Below are positions 1 through 9,300 of a DNA stretch of 55,735 bases, piece by piece. The stretch covers positions 1 to 55,735 of the forward strand of contig JAVXEO010000005.1 of the NCBI GenBank assembly GCA_036658435.1, written 5' to 3'. Position numbers and translations under genes: made by a program. The DNA comes from DIGJ01 sp036658435. GTDB lineage: Bacteria; Bacillota; Clostridia; Lachnospirales; Lachnospiraceae. Under the pieces are notes generated by a model that had not been told where the DNA came from, made no database searches, and worked only from the letters and a program-made list of their open reading frames with translations. Each line of letters opens with the position of its first letter. Position 1 is the first letter of the stretch.

Positions 1-50
1 CATAACATGGTTTTCTTTTTATGTCAAGCGAAACTTTAAAGTTTTTTGGA

Positions 51-97
51 GCTTTTTTATGTAATAGGATCACTTTCCTATTACATAAAAAAAAAGC
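51..97. repeat. Palindromic repeat element, copy 1 (also a likely terminator)
   Basis: A 17-bp perfect inverted repeat (53-69 with 76-92) with a six-base loop; the core reads ATGTAATAGGA / TCCTATTACAT and is flanked by T and A runs. A near-identical element occurs at 18613-18658 and a decayed one near 47897-47925, so this is a dispersed repeat and not only a local hairpin. On the minus strand it lies just downstream of the tRNA and ends in a U-run, so it could terminate tRNA transcription. Confidence 0.75.
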
Positions 98-132
98 TGA
101 ATTATATTCAACTTTCTTTTTTTACATTATAA

Positions 133-204
133 AGCGCGAGACGGGACTCGAACCCGCGGCCCCGACCTTGGCAAGGTCGTGCTCCACCACTGAGCCACTC
201 GCGC
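133..204 (-). tRNA. tRNA-Gly (anticodon GCC)
   Basis: The minus strand folds as a complete cloverleaf. The 7-bp acceptor stem pairs GCGCGAG (198-204) with CTCGCGC (134-140). The anticodon arm is CGACC-TTGCCAA-GGTCG with anticodon GCC, and the T-arm contains GGTTCGAGTCC. The discriminator base is U, as expected for bacterial glycine tRNAs. CCA is not encoded, so it must be added post-transcriptionally. Confidence 0.97.
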
Positions 205-260
205 ATAACCGATAACTCATTACCGAACAATCAAAATGATACCATATTCTGTCTGTATTG

Positions 261-1322
261 TCAATCTTTTTTTGAATTATAATTTTTATCGTTACTGAAA
301 TCCGTTTCATGATCTTCATCATTTGCATATAGGATAATATTTCTATAGGATACTCCGTCATTTAGATCAATCTCGGTTCCATCCAATAATCGCACTTTCG
401 GACGAAGGGTATTGGTTGTATTTTCTGCAATAATGCCCTCTCTTCCATCGGAAAGAACAACTTCCATCCCTTTTGGATAAATTGGCACATACTTCAAAAA
501 AGCTTCTACCACCTTTTCGTCAAATAGCACACCATATCCAGTCATCAAATATTCCGCTGCATCTGACAGCGCATATGGCTTTTTGTAAGGACGTTTTGAA
601 GTCAGTGCATCATATACATCGGCTACATGAATAATTTTTGCATATAAATAAATCTGATTGCTCACCAGACCATCCGGATAACCACTTCCATCCTCATTCT
701 CATGATGATGAAGCACACCAACCTTTGTTCTTGCAGAAATATCCCACCTTCCCTTTATTAAGTCGTAAGAAAGACGTGGATGTTCCTTGATAATTTCATA
801 TTCTTCCGTTGTAAGCCGTGCCGGTTTATTTAGAATTTCATCCGGCACCTGTAATTTACCCAAATCATGGAAAATCGCCGCTGCACACAGCTCAACCAGT
901 TCTTTTTGATTTAAGTTCATTCCAATCCCTATTACCGTACACAATACCGCTACGTTAACAGAATGACGATAGGTATAATCATCAAAGGTACGCAAATCTA
1001 TTAAGTCCAAAGAGATGGATTTGCTGTTAATCATCTGATCAACAATCGACTTTGCAACATCGAGACTTACGTCAATATTACACTCTTTTACACTCTTTGC
1101 TCCACGATTTCTAAGTTCTACAGATATCGTTTCTTCAATATTTATTCCTTTTGATATTTCATCGTCTATATAAAGTCCCTGAAAGCCTCTTATTTCTAAT
1201 TTATCAATAAAGTCTCTGGTTAGTATATTGGCAGCCCCTAAAAGTACCCGATCCGCTTCATCATACACGGATTTACCAAGTACCATTCCAGGTTCCACTT
1301 TTTCCATGGAAACATATCGCAT
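261..1322 (-). CDS. HD-GYP domain protein, probable cyclic-di-GMP phosphodiesterase
   Basis: A 353-residue cytoplasmic protein. Residues 1-55 form a short N-terminal domain of the kind that often precedes HD-GYP domains. The HD-GYP domain follows: YRHS at 118-121, the FHDLGK metal-binding pair (H152, D153), HHHENEDGSGYP at 205-216 with the diagnostic GYP at 214-216, and HVADVYDALTS near 232-242. All residues expected for metal binding and hydrolysis of c-di-GMP to pGpG/GMP are present. No membrane segment or receiver domain is visible. The ATG is preceded by AGGAG at 7-nt spacing. No cyclase (GGDEF) gene is in the window, so the target process is unknown. About 55 residues after the domain form an unassigned, polar C-terminal tail. 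Confidence 0.9.
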   Translation of the reverse strand: MRYVSMEKVEPGMVLGKSVYDEADRVLLGAANILTRDFIDKLEIRGFQGLYIDDEISKGINIEETISVELRNRGAKSVKECNIDVSLDVAKSIVDQMINSKSISLDLIDLRTFDDYTYRHSVNVAVLCTVIGIGMNLNQKELVELCAAAIFHDLGKLQVPDEILNKPARLTTEEYEIIKEHPRLSYDLIKGRWDISARTKVGVLHHHENEDGSGYPDGLVSNQIYLYAKIIHVADVYDALTSKRPYKKPYALSDAAEYLMTGYGVLFDEKVVEAFLKYVPIYPKGMEVVLSDGREGIIAENTTNTLRPKVRLLDGTEIDLNDGVSYRNIILYANDEDHETDFSNDKNYNSKKD

Positions 1323-1367
1323 CTGTTTTCTCCTAAAAGTAAATTATCGCCTAAACCGCTACTATTC

Positions 1368-1396
1368 ATTATACTTCATAATACCATTTATTTCAA
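1368..1396 (-). promoter_or_regulatory. Sigma-A-type promoter for the HD-GYP gene
   Basis: On the minus strand TTGAAA (1391-1396) and TATAAT (1368-1373) are separated by 17 bp, close to consensus for the housekeeping sigma factor. It lies about 45 bp upstream of the HD-GYP start codon. Confidence 0.75.
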
Positions 1397-1403
1397 CATT
1401 ACT

Positions 1404-2153
1404 TTAGCTTTGTAGTATAATTGAGACTAAATACTCATTATTTTTGAAAGAATGCTCTTTTATATTGTCCATTTTCACGATTTCACTGGAATACCAAAGT
1501 TCCTCTGCTACTAAATACATATTTGCAAGTGCGATTCCCACATCTATATACTGTAATTTTTTCATTGGCTCAAATGGAATTTTTGATTTTTTACAAAACA
1601 AATGAATACGATTATCATATGCTACAAAACACCAGGGCTGGCTATTCAAAGAAGATGGTGCCAGTCTTGCGGCATTTAATATTTTTTTTATATCATCGCT
1701 TACGGCTGTTTTAAAGCTGCACATATCCTTAAGCGGAAGCCGTTTTGCTTTTTTTTCTTCTCGATAAATATTTTTATCTGTATTTCCAAATGCCAGCATA
1801 ATTACCGGTTCAAATCCTTCGATCTCATGAACCGCCAGATTATGATACCGCATAAAGCAGCTTCCAAGACCTTTTGTCATTAAATAAAGCATCACCTGCT
1901 CCATTAAAAATCCCGCATTCAACTGATATCCCTCTGTTTTATATGCCGATAAAACCAAATAATAGGGAATGTTTTTCCCATCCACTTTGGTTTTCACATT
2001 TTCAATAATTTCAAATCGTACTTGTTGTTCTTCATTCATCATTTCCAGATGATCTGTAAAATTTAAAATATTTGCCAGAACCTTATCCTCTATCTTTTCC
2101 ATTCTATAATTGCGAATGGATCTTCTTAAATATATCCCTTCATACAAGTTCAT
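1404..2153 (-). CDS. Nitroreductase-family protein (TM1586-like, FMN-dependent)
   Basis: A 249-residue protein with nitroreductase features in both halves: the N-terminal YLRRSIRNYR (FMN-phosphate-binding type RRSxRxY) and a second-half segment NAARLAPSSLNSQPW that matches the AxxAPSxxNxQPW signature. This arrangement, with the canonical motif displaced into the second half, is typical of the TM1586-type nitroreductases. Such enzymes bind FMN and use NAD(P)H; the physiological substrate is not known. The gene has its own promoter (2224-2252) and a weak ribosome binding site (GGTGG). It sits between the HD-GYP gene and pflA without obvious operon linkage to either. Confidence 0.82.
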   Translation of the reverse strand: MNLYEGIYLRRSIRNYRMEKIEDKVLANILNFTDHLEMMNEEQQVRFEIIENVKTKVDGKNIPYYLVLSAYKTEGYQLNAGFLMEQVMLYLMTKGLGSCFMRYHNLAVHEIEGFEPVIMLAFGNTDKNIYREEKKAKRLPLKDMCSFKTAVSDDIKKILNAARLAPSSLNSQPWCFVAYDNRIHLFCKKSKIPFEPMKKLQYIDVGIALANMYLVAEELWYSSEIVKMDNIKEHSFKNNEYLVSIILQS

Positions 2154-2223
2154 CTTTCTACCACCATCTGCTTAAATAAAAAGAACTACATTACCCCTAA
2201 AGCTTCTAAACTGTTTTAAGTGT

Positions 2224-2252
2224 ATCATAATTCTTTTAATTTTATTTCACAA
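2224..2252 (-). promoter_or_regulatory. Putative sigma-A promoter for the nitroreductase gene
   Basis: On the minus strand TTGTGA (2247-2252) and TATGAT (2224-2229) are separated by 17 bp, about 70 bp upstream of the nitroreductase ATG, within an AT-rich gap after pflA. Confidence 0.6.
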
Positions 2253-2288
2253 TTTTTGTGTTTTTTTGTATTGTTTTTTGTAGAAAAA

Positions 2289-3026
2289 TCACAAGGAAAT
2301 TAAGGACATCTCCTGAACCACTATTTTTCCTGCTTCCTTTACCTCTTCTTTTGATGGTTCTCTGGTTTCGGATAGGAAATATGGAATTTTCAGTCCTTCA
2401 TACTTTTCTTTTCCCAGAGTATGATAAGGCAGAAGTTCCACTTCTCTTATATTCTTAAAACACTTTATTTTTTTTCCTAAAAGTTTCAAGGAATCTGCAT
2501 CCATGGTCAAACCCGGAACCAAAACGTAACGAATTCGAACCGGTACATTTTCTTCCTCTAACTGTTTTAGAAATTTCCATATAGCCTTGCCACTTTGTGA
2601 AGTTATGGTTTGATGCATGGTCTCCTCTGCATGTTTAATATCCAAAAGGACATAATCGGTTACAGAAAAAAGTTCTTTGAATTTTTCAGAGTCCTCTTCT
2701 CTATATCCAATCCCGGAGGTATCCAGGCAGGTATGAATTCCCAGTTCTTTTGCCCTTTTAAATAATTCCATTAAAAAATCAAACTGCAGCAGTGGTTCCC
2801 CTCCGCTTGCGGTAATTCCACCACTTTTATAAAATTCTTGTTTTGAAAGATAGCCCTTTACTATTTCTTCCACCGTCATTTTCGTTTTCCCTATGGGATT
2901 CCACGTATCCGGATTGTGACAATACAGGCACCTCATAGGGCAGCCCTGAAAAAATACAACGTATCGAATTCCCGGGCCATCTACCGTTCCAAAGCTTTCA
3001 ATGGAATGAATCCATCCCTTTTTCAT
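2289..3026 (-). CDS. pflA: Pyruvate formate-lyase activating enzyme (radical SAM)
   Basis: A 245-residue radical SAM enzyme. The [4Fe-4S]-binding CxxxCxxC motif is at C29, C33 and C36 (GCPMRCLYCHNPDTW), followed by the SAM-binding GG(I)TASGGEPLLQ segment. The length is that of PflA. The enzyme abstracts a hydrogen from the glycine of pyruvate formate-lyase, generating the glycyl radical under anaerobic conditions. The start codon lies 3 bp after the pflB stop, and the AAGGAG sequence at the pflB 3' end is correctly spaced for it, so the two genes are co-transcribed and probably translationally linked. Confidence 0.96.
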   Translation of the reverse strand: MKKGWIHSIESFGTVDGPGIRYVVFFQGCPMRCLYCHNPDTWNPIGKTKMTVEEIVKGYLSKQEFYKSGGITASGGEPLLQFDFLMELFKRAKELGIHTCLDTSGIGYREEDSEKFKELFSVTDYVLLDIKHAEETMHQTITSQSGKAIWKFLKQLEEENVPVRIRYVLVPGLTMDADSLKLLGKKIKCFKNIREVELLPYHTLGKEKYEGLKIPYFLSETREPSKEEVKEAGKIVVQEMSLISL

Positions 3027-3029
3027 TCA

Positions 3030-5294
3030 TTATATCTCCTTATGAAAGGTTCTGTTTATTACTTCATCCTGCTGTTCTTTTGTCAATTTATGAAAGTTTA
3101 CTGCATAACCGGAAACGCGAATGGTTAGCTGGGGAAACTTTTCCGGATATTTCTGTGCTTCTAGTAAGGTTTCCCTTGTGAATACATTTACATTTAAGTG
3201 ATGTCCGCCTTTTTCAATATAAGCATCCAGCATTGCAACCAGATTATCTGCTTTTGTGTCCGCACAGGTTTCCGCCTTTGCCGGAATTTTAATAATGTCT
3301 TCTTTTCCAAGTGCTTCCGGAACAATAGAAAAGGTATTTGAAATTCCGTCCTGTGCGTCTTCAAAAGGAAGTTTGGCTACCGAACTTAAGGACGCAGCGG
3401 CGCCTAGGCAATCTCTTCCATGCATAGGGTTTGCACCGGGAGCAAAGGGTTCTCCTGATTTTCTTCCATCCGGCGTAGATCCTGTGTGTTTTCCATAAAC
3501 AACATTAGAAGTAATGGTTAGTATTGAAGTTGTGGGAATTCCTCCCCGATAGGTATGATTGCCCCTGATATACTGCATAAAAGTATGAACTAAATTACAG
3601 GCTATCTCATCTACTCTGTCATCGTCATTTCCATATTTAGGAAATTCTTTCTCTATTTCAAAGTCTACCACAATTCCTTTTTCATCTCGAATGGTTTTTA
3701 CTTTTCCATACTTGATTGCAGAAAGAGAGTCCGCAACCACGGAGAGTCCTGCAATCCCTGTAGCAAACCACCGGGTCACTTTCTTATCATGAAGCGCCAT
3801 CTGCAATTTTTCGTAACAATATTTGTCATGCATATAATGAATAATATTTAATGTATTTACATAAACCCCTGCCAGCCATCGCATCATTTCTTTATATTTT
3901 TCCATTACTTCATCATAATCCAGATATTCTGAAGTAATGGGACGGTATTGAGGCCCCACCTGTTTTTTACTAATTTCATCTACACCACCATTGATTGCAT
4001 AAAGAAGACATTTTGCAAGATTTGCCCTTGCACCAAAGAACTGCATCTCTTTTCCGATTCGCATGGAAGATACACAGCAGGCAATTGCATAATCATCACC
4101 ATGGGTTACGCGCATTAAATCATCATTTTCATACTGAATGGAAGAAGAGGCAATGGAAATTTTTCCACAAAAGTGTTTAAAATTTTCCGGCAGGCGAAGA
4201 GACCATAAGACCGTAAGATTCGGTTCCGGAGCCGTACCTAAATTTACCAGTGTGTGAAGATAACGAAATGACATTTTGGTTACCAGAGGACGTCCGTCTA
4301 TTCCCACCCCTCCTATCGATTCCGTTACCCAGGTAGGATCTCCTGAAAACAAGGCATTATATTCCGGTGTACGGGCAAATTTAACGAGGCGAAGTTTCAT
4401 GATAAAGTGGTCTACAAATTCCTGAATCTGCTCTTCGGTAAAAACTCCATTCTTTCTGTCTCTTTCTGCATACACATCAAGGAAGGTAGAGGTTCTTCCC
4501 AGTGACATAGCTGCTCCATTTTGTTCTTTAATGGCTGCAAGGTATGCAAAGTAAAGCCACTGTATGGCTTCCTGTGTATTCTTTGCCGGTCTCGAAAGAT
4601 CAAAACCATAAATTTCACCAAGAACCTTCAATTCTTCTAACGCACGTATTTGCTCGGAGAGCTCTTCTCGTTCCCGAATTACGTCACTATACATTACCGT
4701 TCTGGTTGATTTTTTTTGTTCCTTTTTGTCTTCAATGAGATAGTCCACCCCATAAAGTGCAACCCTCCTGTAATCACCAATAATTCTTCCCCGTCCATAA
4801 GCATCCGGAAGCCCTGTAATTATGTGGCTGGAGCGGCAGGCTCTCATCTCATCGGTATAGGCGTCAAATACGCCGGCATTATGAGTTTTTCTATGTTTTT
4901 CAAAGAAATCTGCAACCTCGGAATCCACTTCATATCCATTGTCTTTACAGGCCTTCTCTGCCATACGAATTCCACCATAGGGCTGAAGTGCCCGTTTAAA
5001 TGGTTTCTCTGTCTGAATTCCAACTATGGTTTCTCTCTCTTTATCTAAGTATCCTGCAGGGTGAGAAGATATTGTAGAAATTACCTTTGTATCCATATCC
5101 AAAACTCCACCGGCTTCCCTTTCTTCCTTTGAAAGCTCCATTATCCGGTTCCAAAGAATTTTTGTGTTTTCCGTTGCATCCGCCAAAAATTCTTCGTTCC
5201 CTTCATAAGGTGTATAATTTTTCTGAATAAAATCTCTTACATTTATTTCTCTATTCCAAAGTCCTTGTTTAAATTCTTTCCATTCGTTTTTCAC
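3030..5294 (-). CDS. pflB: Formate C-acetyltransferase (pyruvate formate-lyase)
   Basis: Converts pyruvate and CoA to acetyl-CoA and formate by glycyl-radical chemistry in anaerobic fermentation. It is near full-length compared with E. coli PflB (760 residues). The catalytic pair C406-C407 lies in AIACCVSSMRIGKEMQFF, and the radical glycine G729 lies in RVSGYAVNF near the C-terminus. The start is placed at GTG 5294 (754 residues) because AGGAG sits 5 nt upstream and the family-conserved sequence begins there. An in-frame ATG at 5336 would add 14 residues and overlap purL by 4 bp (ATGA), but has no good ribosome binding site. It is followed at once by pflA. Confidence 0.96.
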   Translation of the reverse strand: MKNEWKEFKQGLWNREINVRDFIQKNYTPYEGNEEFLADATENTKILWNRIMELSKEEREAGGVLDMDTKVISTISSHPAGYLDKERETIVGIQTEKPFKRALQPYGGIRMAEKACKDNGYEVDSEVADFFEKHRKTHNAGVFDAYTDEMRACRSSHIITGLPDAYGRGRIIGDYRRVALYGVDYLIEDKKEQKKSTRTVMYSDVIREREELSEQIRALEELKVLGEIYGFDLSRPAKNTQEAIQWLYFAYLAAIKEQNGAAMSLGRTSTFLDVYAERDRKNGVFTEEQIQEFVDHFIMKLRLVKFARTPEYNALFSGDPTWVTESIGGVGIDGRPLVTKMSFRYLHTLVNLGTAPEPNLTVLWSLRLPENFKHFCGKISIASSSIQYENDDLMRVTHGDDYAIACCVSSMRIGKEMQFFGARANLAKCLLYAINGGVDEISKKQVGPQYRPITSEYLDYDEVMEKYKEMMRWLAGVYVNTLNIIHYMHDKYCYEKLQMALHDKKVTRWFATGIAGLSVVADSLSAIKYGKVKTIRDEKGIVVDFEIEKEFPKYGNDDDRVDEIACNLVHTFMQYIRGNHTYRGGIPTTSILTITSNVVYGKHTGSTPDGRKSGEPFAPGANPMHGRDCLGAAASLSSVAKLPFEDAQDGISNTFSIVPEALGKEDIIKIPAKAETCADTKADNLVAMLDAYIEKGGHHLNVNVFTRETLLEAQKYPEKFPQLTIRVSGYAVNFHKLTKEQQDEVINRTFHKEI

Positions 5295-5332
5295 AATATC
5301 TCCTGTCTGTTCTGTTTCTATGTTTTTTGAAA

Positions 5333-8300
5333 TCATTTAAAATAAGCAACCCCTGCTTCAAAAATGTGCTGATCCTGATTCCCCTCTATATTCATTGCCA
5401 CTCCTTTACCCCGACGCTCCGAATGAGCCATTTTTCCAAGAATACGACCATCCGGACTTGTAATTCCTTCAATCGCATCATAGGAACCATTGGGGTTGTA
5501 GTCCTCATCCATTGTGGAATTTCCATGAAGATCCACATACTGGGTTGCAATTTGTCCATTTTTTCTAAGGGTTTCAATCCATTCTTCCGTTGCCACAAAA
5601 CGACCTTCCCCGTGGGATGCCGGTATGGAATACACACCTCCTAATTCTGCCATTTGAAGCCATGGAGATTGGTTGGAAACCACTTTTGTATAAACGGATT
5701 TGGAAATATGCCGGCCTAAGCAGTTGGTTGTAAGAGTAGGACTGTTTTCCTCTATTTGTGTAATGGCTCCATAGGGAACCAATCCAAGCTTAATCAATGC
5801 CTGAAAACCATTGCAGATTCCCAGTACCAAACCATCTCTTTGTTTTAATAAATCATGCATTGCTTCTTTTAAACAGCCATTGCGAAAGGTGGAAGCAATA
5901 AATTTTGCGGAACCATCCGGTTCGTCTCCTGCGGAAAAACCTCCCGGAAACATAACTATATTTGCTTCTTTTATTGCACGTTCATAGGCTGCAACCGATT
6001 CCCTTATCTGGCTTTCTTTTCCATTTTTAAAAACGAGAGTGTTTACTTCTGCTCCGGCTGCTTCAAAGGCCTTTAATGAATCATATTCACAATTCGTTCC
6101 CGGAAATACAGGAAGAAAAACCTTTGGTCTTGCCGTTTTATGTTTACAGATGTAAATTTCTTTTGTATCAAACCCTTCATTCTTTAAAACTCCGGATTCA
6201 CTTTTGGATTTTGTAGGGAAAACAGACTCCAGGGGTGTTGTCCATGCCTGTAATGCTTCCTCCATGGTAATTTTACAATTTCCATAGACAAAATTTTCTT
6301 CCTCTTGAATTTTTCCAAATTTTTTGCAGGAAGGCAGAAAAGCCTTTACCCTTTCTACATCCATTTCTTTTATTTCTGCAATTATCATTCCATATTCCGG
6401 TTTTAAATATTCTTCCTCCGGATAGGAAGGACAAAGGATAACTCCCATTTTATTTCCAAATGCCATTTTGCTTACGGCTTCCAGAATTCCACCCGCCCCT
6501 ACTGCATAGGCCGAAAGTATGGTTTTTTCTTGTATCAATTCTTGTATTTTATCATAGGTTTCCATCCAATTTTTGTATTTTGGAAGATCATAAGCGTCTC
6601 TTTCCATTGGAAACTCTACCAGTACATTTCCTGCTTCCTTTAACTCCGGCGTAATAATATCCGAAAGTTTAGCGGTATCCACTGCAAAAGAACAAAGTGT
6701 AGGGGGTACATCAATGGTATTAAACGTTCCGGACATGCTGTCTTTCCCTCCAATTGAAGCAAGGCCAAGCTGCATCTGGGCTTCATATGCACCCAGTAAG
6801 GCAGCCATTGGTTCTCCCCAGCGTTTTTCATCTTTTCCCAGCCTTTTAAAATACTCTTGAAAGGTGAAATGTATTTTTTTATAGTCTCCTCCGGAAGCCA
6901 CAATTTTAGCAACGGAAGATAAAATTCCATAGACCGCTCCATGATAAGGGCTCCAACTTGAAAGACAGGGATCAAAGCCATAGCTCATCATGGTTACCAC
7001 ATCACAGTCTCCATCTAAAACAGGAAGTTTTGCGATCATAGTCTGCGTCTCTGTCATTTGATATTTTCCACCATAAGGCATGGTGACGGTTCCTGCTCCA
7101 ATTGAGCTATCGAACATTTCCACCAGTCCTTTTTGAGAGCACACATTTAAATCAGCTAACGTTTTAAGCCATTTTTCTTTGAAATCAGTACCTCTATGTG
7201 ATTGCTTAAAGTAGTTATTCTCTTTCTTTGGCATTGTAACCTTTGCACTAATTTCCTGATGTGCTCCGTTGGTATCCAGGAAAGCTCTTTCAATATCAAC
7301 AATAACCTTTCCCTTCCATAGCATTACCAGTCGTTTTTCTTCCTTTACCTCTGCCACAACCACCGCTTCCAGGTTTTCCTCTTCTGCATATTTAAGCATA
7401 GTATCCACATGATTTTTATCAACAACAACTGCCATTCTTTCTTGGGATTCTGAAATTGCTAATTCGGTTCCATCGAGTCCTGCATACTTTTTAGGCACCT
7501 TGTCCAAATAAATATCCAGACCATCTGCCAATTCACCAATTGCAACCGATACGCCTCCGGCACCAAAATCATTGCATTTTTTTATCAGAGAGCTTACTTC
7601 ACTTCGACGAAATAATCGCTGAATTTTTCGCTCTGTAGGTGCATTTCCTTTTTGTACCTCGGCGCCACAGATGTGAATAGAGTCCGTAGTATGGGCTTTG
7701 GAAGATCCGGTTGCCCCTCCACATCCATCACGTCCGGTTCTTCCACCTAAAAGAATAATTTGATCTCCCGGTTCTGCGTTTCCCCGTATCACATTTTTAC
7801 GAGGAGCGGCTCCCATTACTGCGCCGATTTCCATTCGCTTTGCAACATAATTGGGATGGTAAATTTCTTTTACAAGTCCGGTTGCAAGTCCAATCTGATT
7901 TCCATAGGAACTATAGCCTCCTGCTGCTCTTTTTACTATTTTCTTTTGTGCCAGCTTACCTTCTAATGTCTCTTTAAGGGAAACGGTGGGATCTGCTGCC
8001 CCGGTGATACGCATTGCCTGATAAACATAGCCTCTTCCAGACAGAGGATCCCGTATGGCTCCTCCAAGGCAGGTTGCTGCCCCTCCAAAAGGTTCGATTT
8101 CTGTTGGATGATTGTGTGTCTCATTCTTAAAAAATATAATCCATTCTTCTGTGGATATTTTATCTTTTCTTTTAATTTCTACCGGCACAAGGATAGAACA
8201 GGCATTGATTTCGTCCGATTCTTCCAAATCGTTTAACTTTCCATCTGCTTTTAACTTCCGCATTGCCATAAGTGCAATGTCCATTAAGGAGAGATAACGG

Positions 8301-9106
8301 TCTTCTCTTTCTCCAAATATTTCCTTGTGGTCTCCTAAATATCTTTTATACGTTGCAAGAATGGGTTCCTGGTAAAATCCATCTTCAAACTGAATTTCTT
8401 TTAGCTCCGTTAAAAATGTAGTATGCCGGCAATGATCCGACCAGTAGGTATCCAATACCCGAATTTCCGTCATGGTTGGATTATGGTTTTTTTCTTTAAA
8501 GTAAGTCTGAACACATTGGAAATCCTCATATGTCATAGCCAGGCTTAACGAATCGTATAATTCATGCAGTGCTTCTTTCTCCCTGCTTATAAAATCACTA
8601 AAAATAAGAACCTCTTTGGGTTCTTCAAAAAACTGTATCAAAGTTTCCGGTTTTTCTTCTTTTGCGATGCCGGAATCCACTGGGTTCATGCAATATGCCT
8701 TTATTTCCTTTACTTCCTCTTGGGAGAGCTGACCCGATAAAATGTAGGTAGTTGCAGAGCGGATGATCGCTTCTTCCTCTTCCTTTAAAAGTTTTATACA
8801 CTGCATAGCAGAATCTGCTCTTTGATCAAATTGACCGGGTAGATATTCTACTGAAAATACCTGTTCATCCTCCTGCAGTTCCAGCTTTTCTTCATATAAG
8901 TAATCCACCGGTGGTTCGGAAAAAACTACAGTTTTCGCTTTTTCAAAGGTTTCCTGACTGATATTTTCCACATCATACCGCACTGCAATTCGAACGGAAG
9001 AGAGTCCCTTTATTCCTAAATAGTTTTTAATTTCTTCTTCCAGTTCTTTTGCCAAAACTGCATAAGGTGCCTTTTTTTCTACATAAATTCTTCTTACCTT
9101 CCCCAT
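5333..9106 (-). CDS. purL: Phosphoribosylformylglycinamidine synthase, single-chain PurL
   Basis: A 1257-residue fused enzyme of purine synthesis (FGAR + glutamine + ATP to FGAM), combining the PurS-like N-terminal region, the two AIRS-like synthase halves (HCRHTTFLTEL near 225; ETHNHPTEIEPFGGA) and a C-terminal class I glutaminase. The glutaminase nucleophile is C1098 in LGICNGFQ, with SHGEGRF and MAHSERRG completing the triad region. ATG 9106 is preferred over an upstream TTG at 9112 because GGAGG lies 7 nt before the ATG. No other pur gene is adjacent. It directly precedes pflB on the transcript with only about 38 bp between stop and GTG, an unusual partnership. Confidence 0.96.
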   Translation of the reverse strand: MGKVRRIYVEKKAPYAVLAKELEEEIKNYLGIKGLSSVRIAVRYDVENISQETFEKAKTVVFSEPPVDYLYEEKLELQEDEQVFSVEYLPGQFDQRADSAMQCIKLLKEEEEAIIRSATTYILSGQLSQEEVKEIKAYCMNPVDSGIAKEEKPETLIQFFEEPKEVLIFSDFISREKEALHELYDSLSLAMTYEDFQCVQTYFKEKNHNPTMTEIRVLDTYWSDHCRHTTFLTELKEIQFEDGFYQEPILATYKRYLGDHKEIFGEREDRYLSLMDIALMAMRKLKADGKLNDLEESDEINACSILVPVEIKRKDKISTEEWIIFFKNETHNHPTEIEPFGGAATCLGGAIRDPLSGRGYVYQAMRITGAADPTVSLKETLEGKLAQKKIVKRAAGGYSSYGNQIGLATGLVKEIYHPNYVAKRMEIGAVMGAAPRKNVIRGNAEPGDQIILLGGRTGRDGCGGATGSSKAHTTDSIHICGAEVQKGNAPTERKIQRLFRRSEVSSLIKKCNDFGAGGVSVAIGELADGLDIYLDKVPKKYAGLDGTELAISESQERMAVVVDKNHVDTMLKYAEEENLEAVVVAEVKEEKRLVMLWKGKVIVDIERAFLDTNGAHQEISAKVTMPKKENNYFKQSHRGTDFKEKWLKTLADLNVCSQKGLVEMFDSSIGAGTVTMPYGGKYQMTETQTMIAKLPVLDGDCDVVTMMSYGFDPCLSSWSPYHGAVYGILSSVAKIVASGGDYKKIHFTFQEYFKRLGKDEKRWGEPMAALLGAYEAQMQLGLASIGGKDSMSGTFNTIDVPPTLCSFAVDTAKLSDIITPELKEAGNVLVEFPMERDAYDLPKYKNWMETYDKIQELIQEKTILSAYAVGAGGILEAVSKMAFGNKMGVILCPSYPEEEYLKPEYGMIIAEIKEMDVERVKAFLPSCKKFGKIQEEENFVYGNCKITMEEALQAWTTPLESVFPTKSKSESGVLKNEGFDTKEIYICKHKTARPKVFLPVFPGTNCEYDSLKAFEAAGAEVNTLVFKNGKESQIRESVAAYERAIKEANIVMFPGGFSAGDEPDGSAKFIASTFRNGCLKEAMHDLLKQRDGLVLGICNGFQALIKLGLVPYGAITQIEENSPTLTTNCLGRHISKSVYTKVVSNQSPWLQMAELGGVYSIPASHGEGRFVATEEWIETLRKNGQIATQYVDLHGNSTMDEDYNPNGSYDAIEGITSPDGRILGKMAHSERRGKGVAMNIEGNQDQHIFEAGVAYFK

Positions 9107-9146
9107 GTTCAAACCTCCATTTATCGCAATTGTTGCTTTTTATTTT

Positions 9147-9176
9147 ATAGTAGCACATTTATAATTATAAATACAA
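9147..9176 (-). promoter_or_regulatory. Putative purL promoter
   Basis: On the minus strand TTGTAT (9171-9176) and TACTAT (9147-9152) are separated by 18 bp in a very AT-rich leader of about 120 bp. I see no purine riboswitch or clear PurR box in this leader. Confidence 0.5.
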
Positions 9177-9227
9177 TTAATAAAAATAATATAATTCATT
9201 AGGCTACTTAATAAGTTTGTTTTGGGG

Positions 9228-9259
9228 AAAAAAAAGCAGCCGAAACTTTTCTCGACTGC
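9228..9259 (-). terminator. Rho-independent terminator after the PrsA-like pair
   Basis: On the minus strand GCAGTCGA pairs with TCGGCTGC (9252-9259 with 9236-9243, one G-U pair), 8-nt loop, followed by eight U residues (9228-9235). Confidence 0.85.
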
Positions 9260-9300
9260 CTTTTCCTTCTGTTACGAAAAGATGGTTCTGCCAAACACGA

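Noticed and set aside
122..361. 79-residue minus-strand reading frame over the tRNA
   Set aside because: It runs through the tRNA-Gly gene and the end of the HD-GYP gene in another frame, and has no ribosome binding site.
9107..9227. Possible purine riboswitch before purL
   Set aside because: The leader is too short and AT-rich, and the conserved purine aptamer loops are not present.
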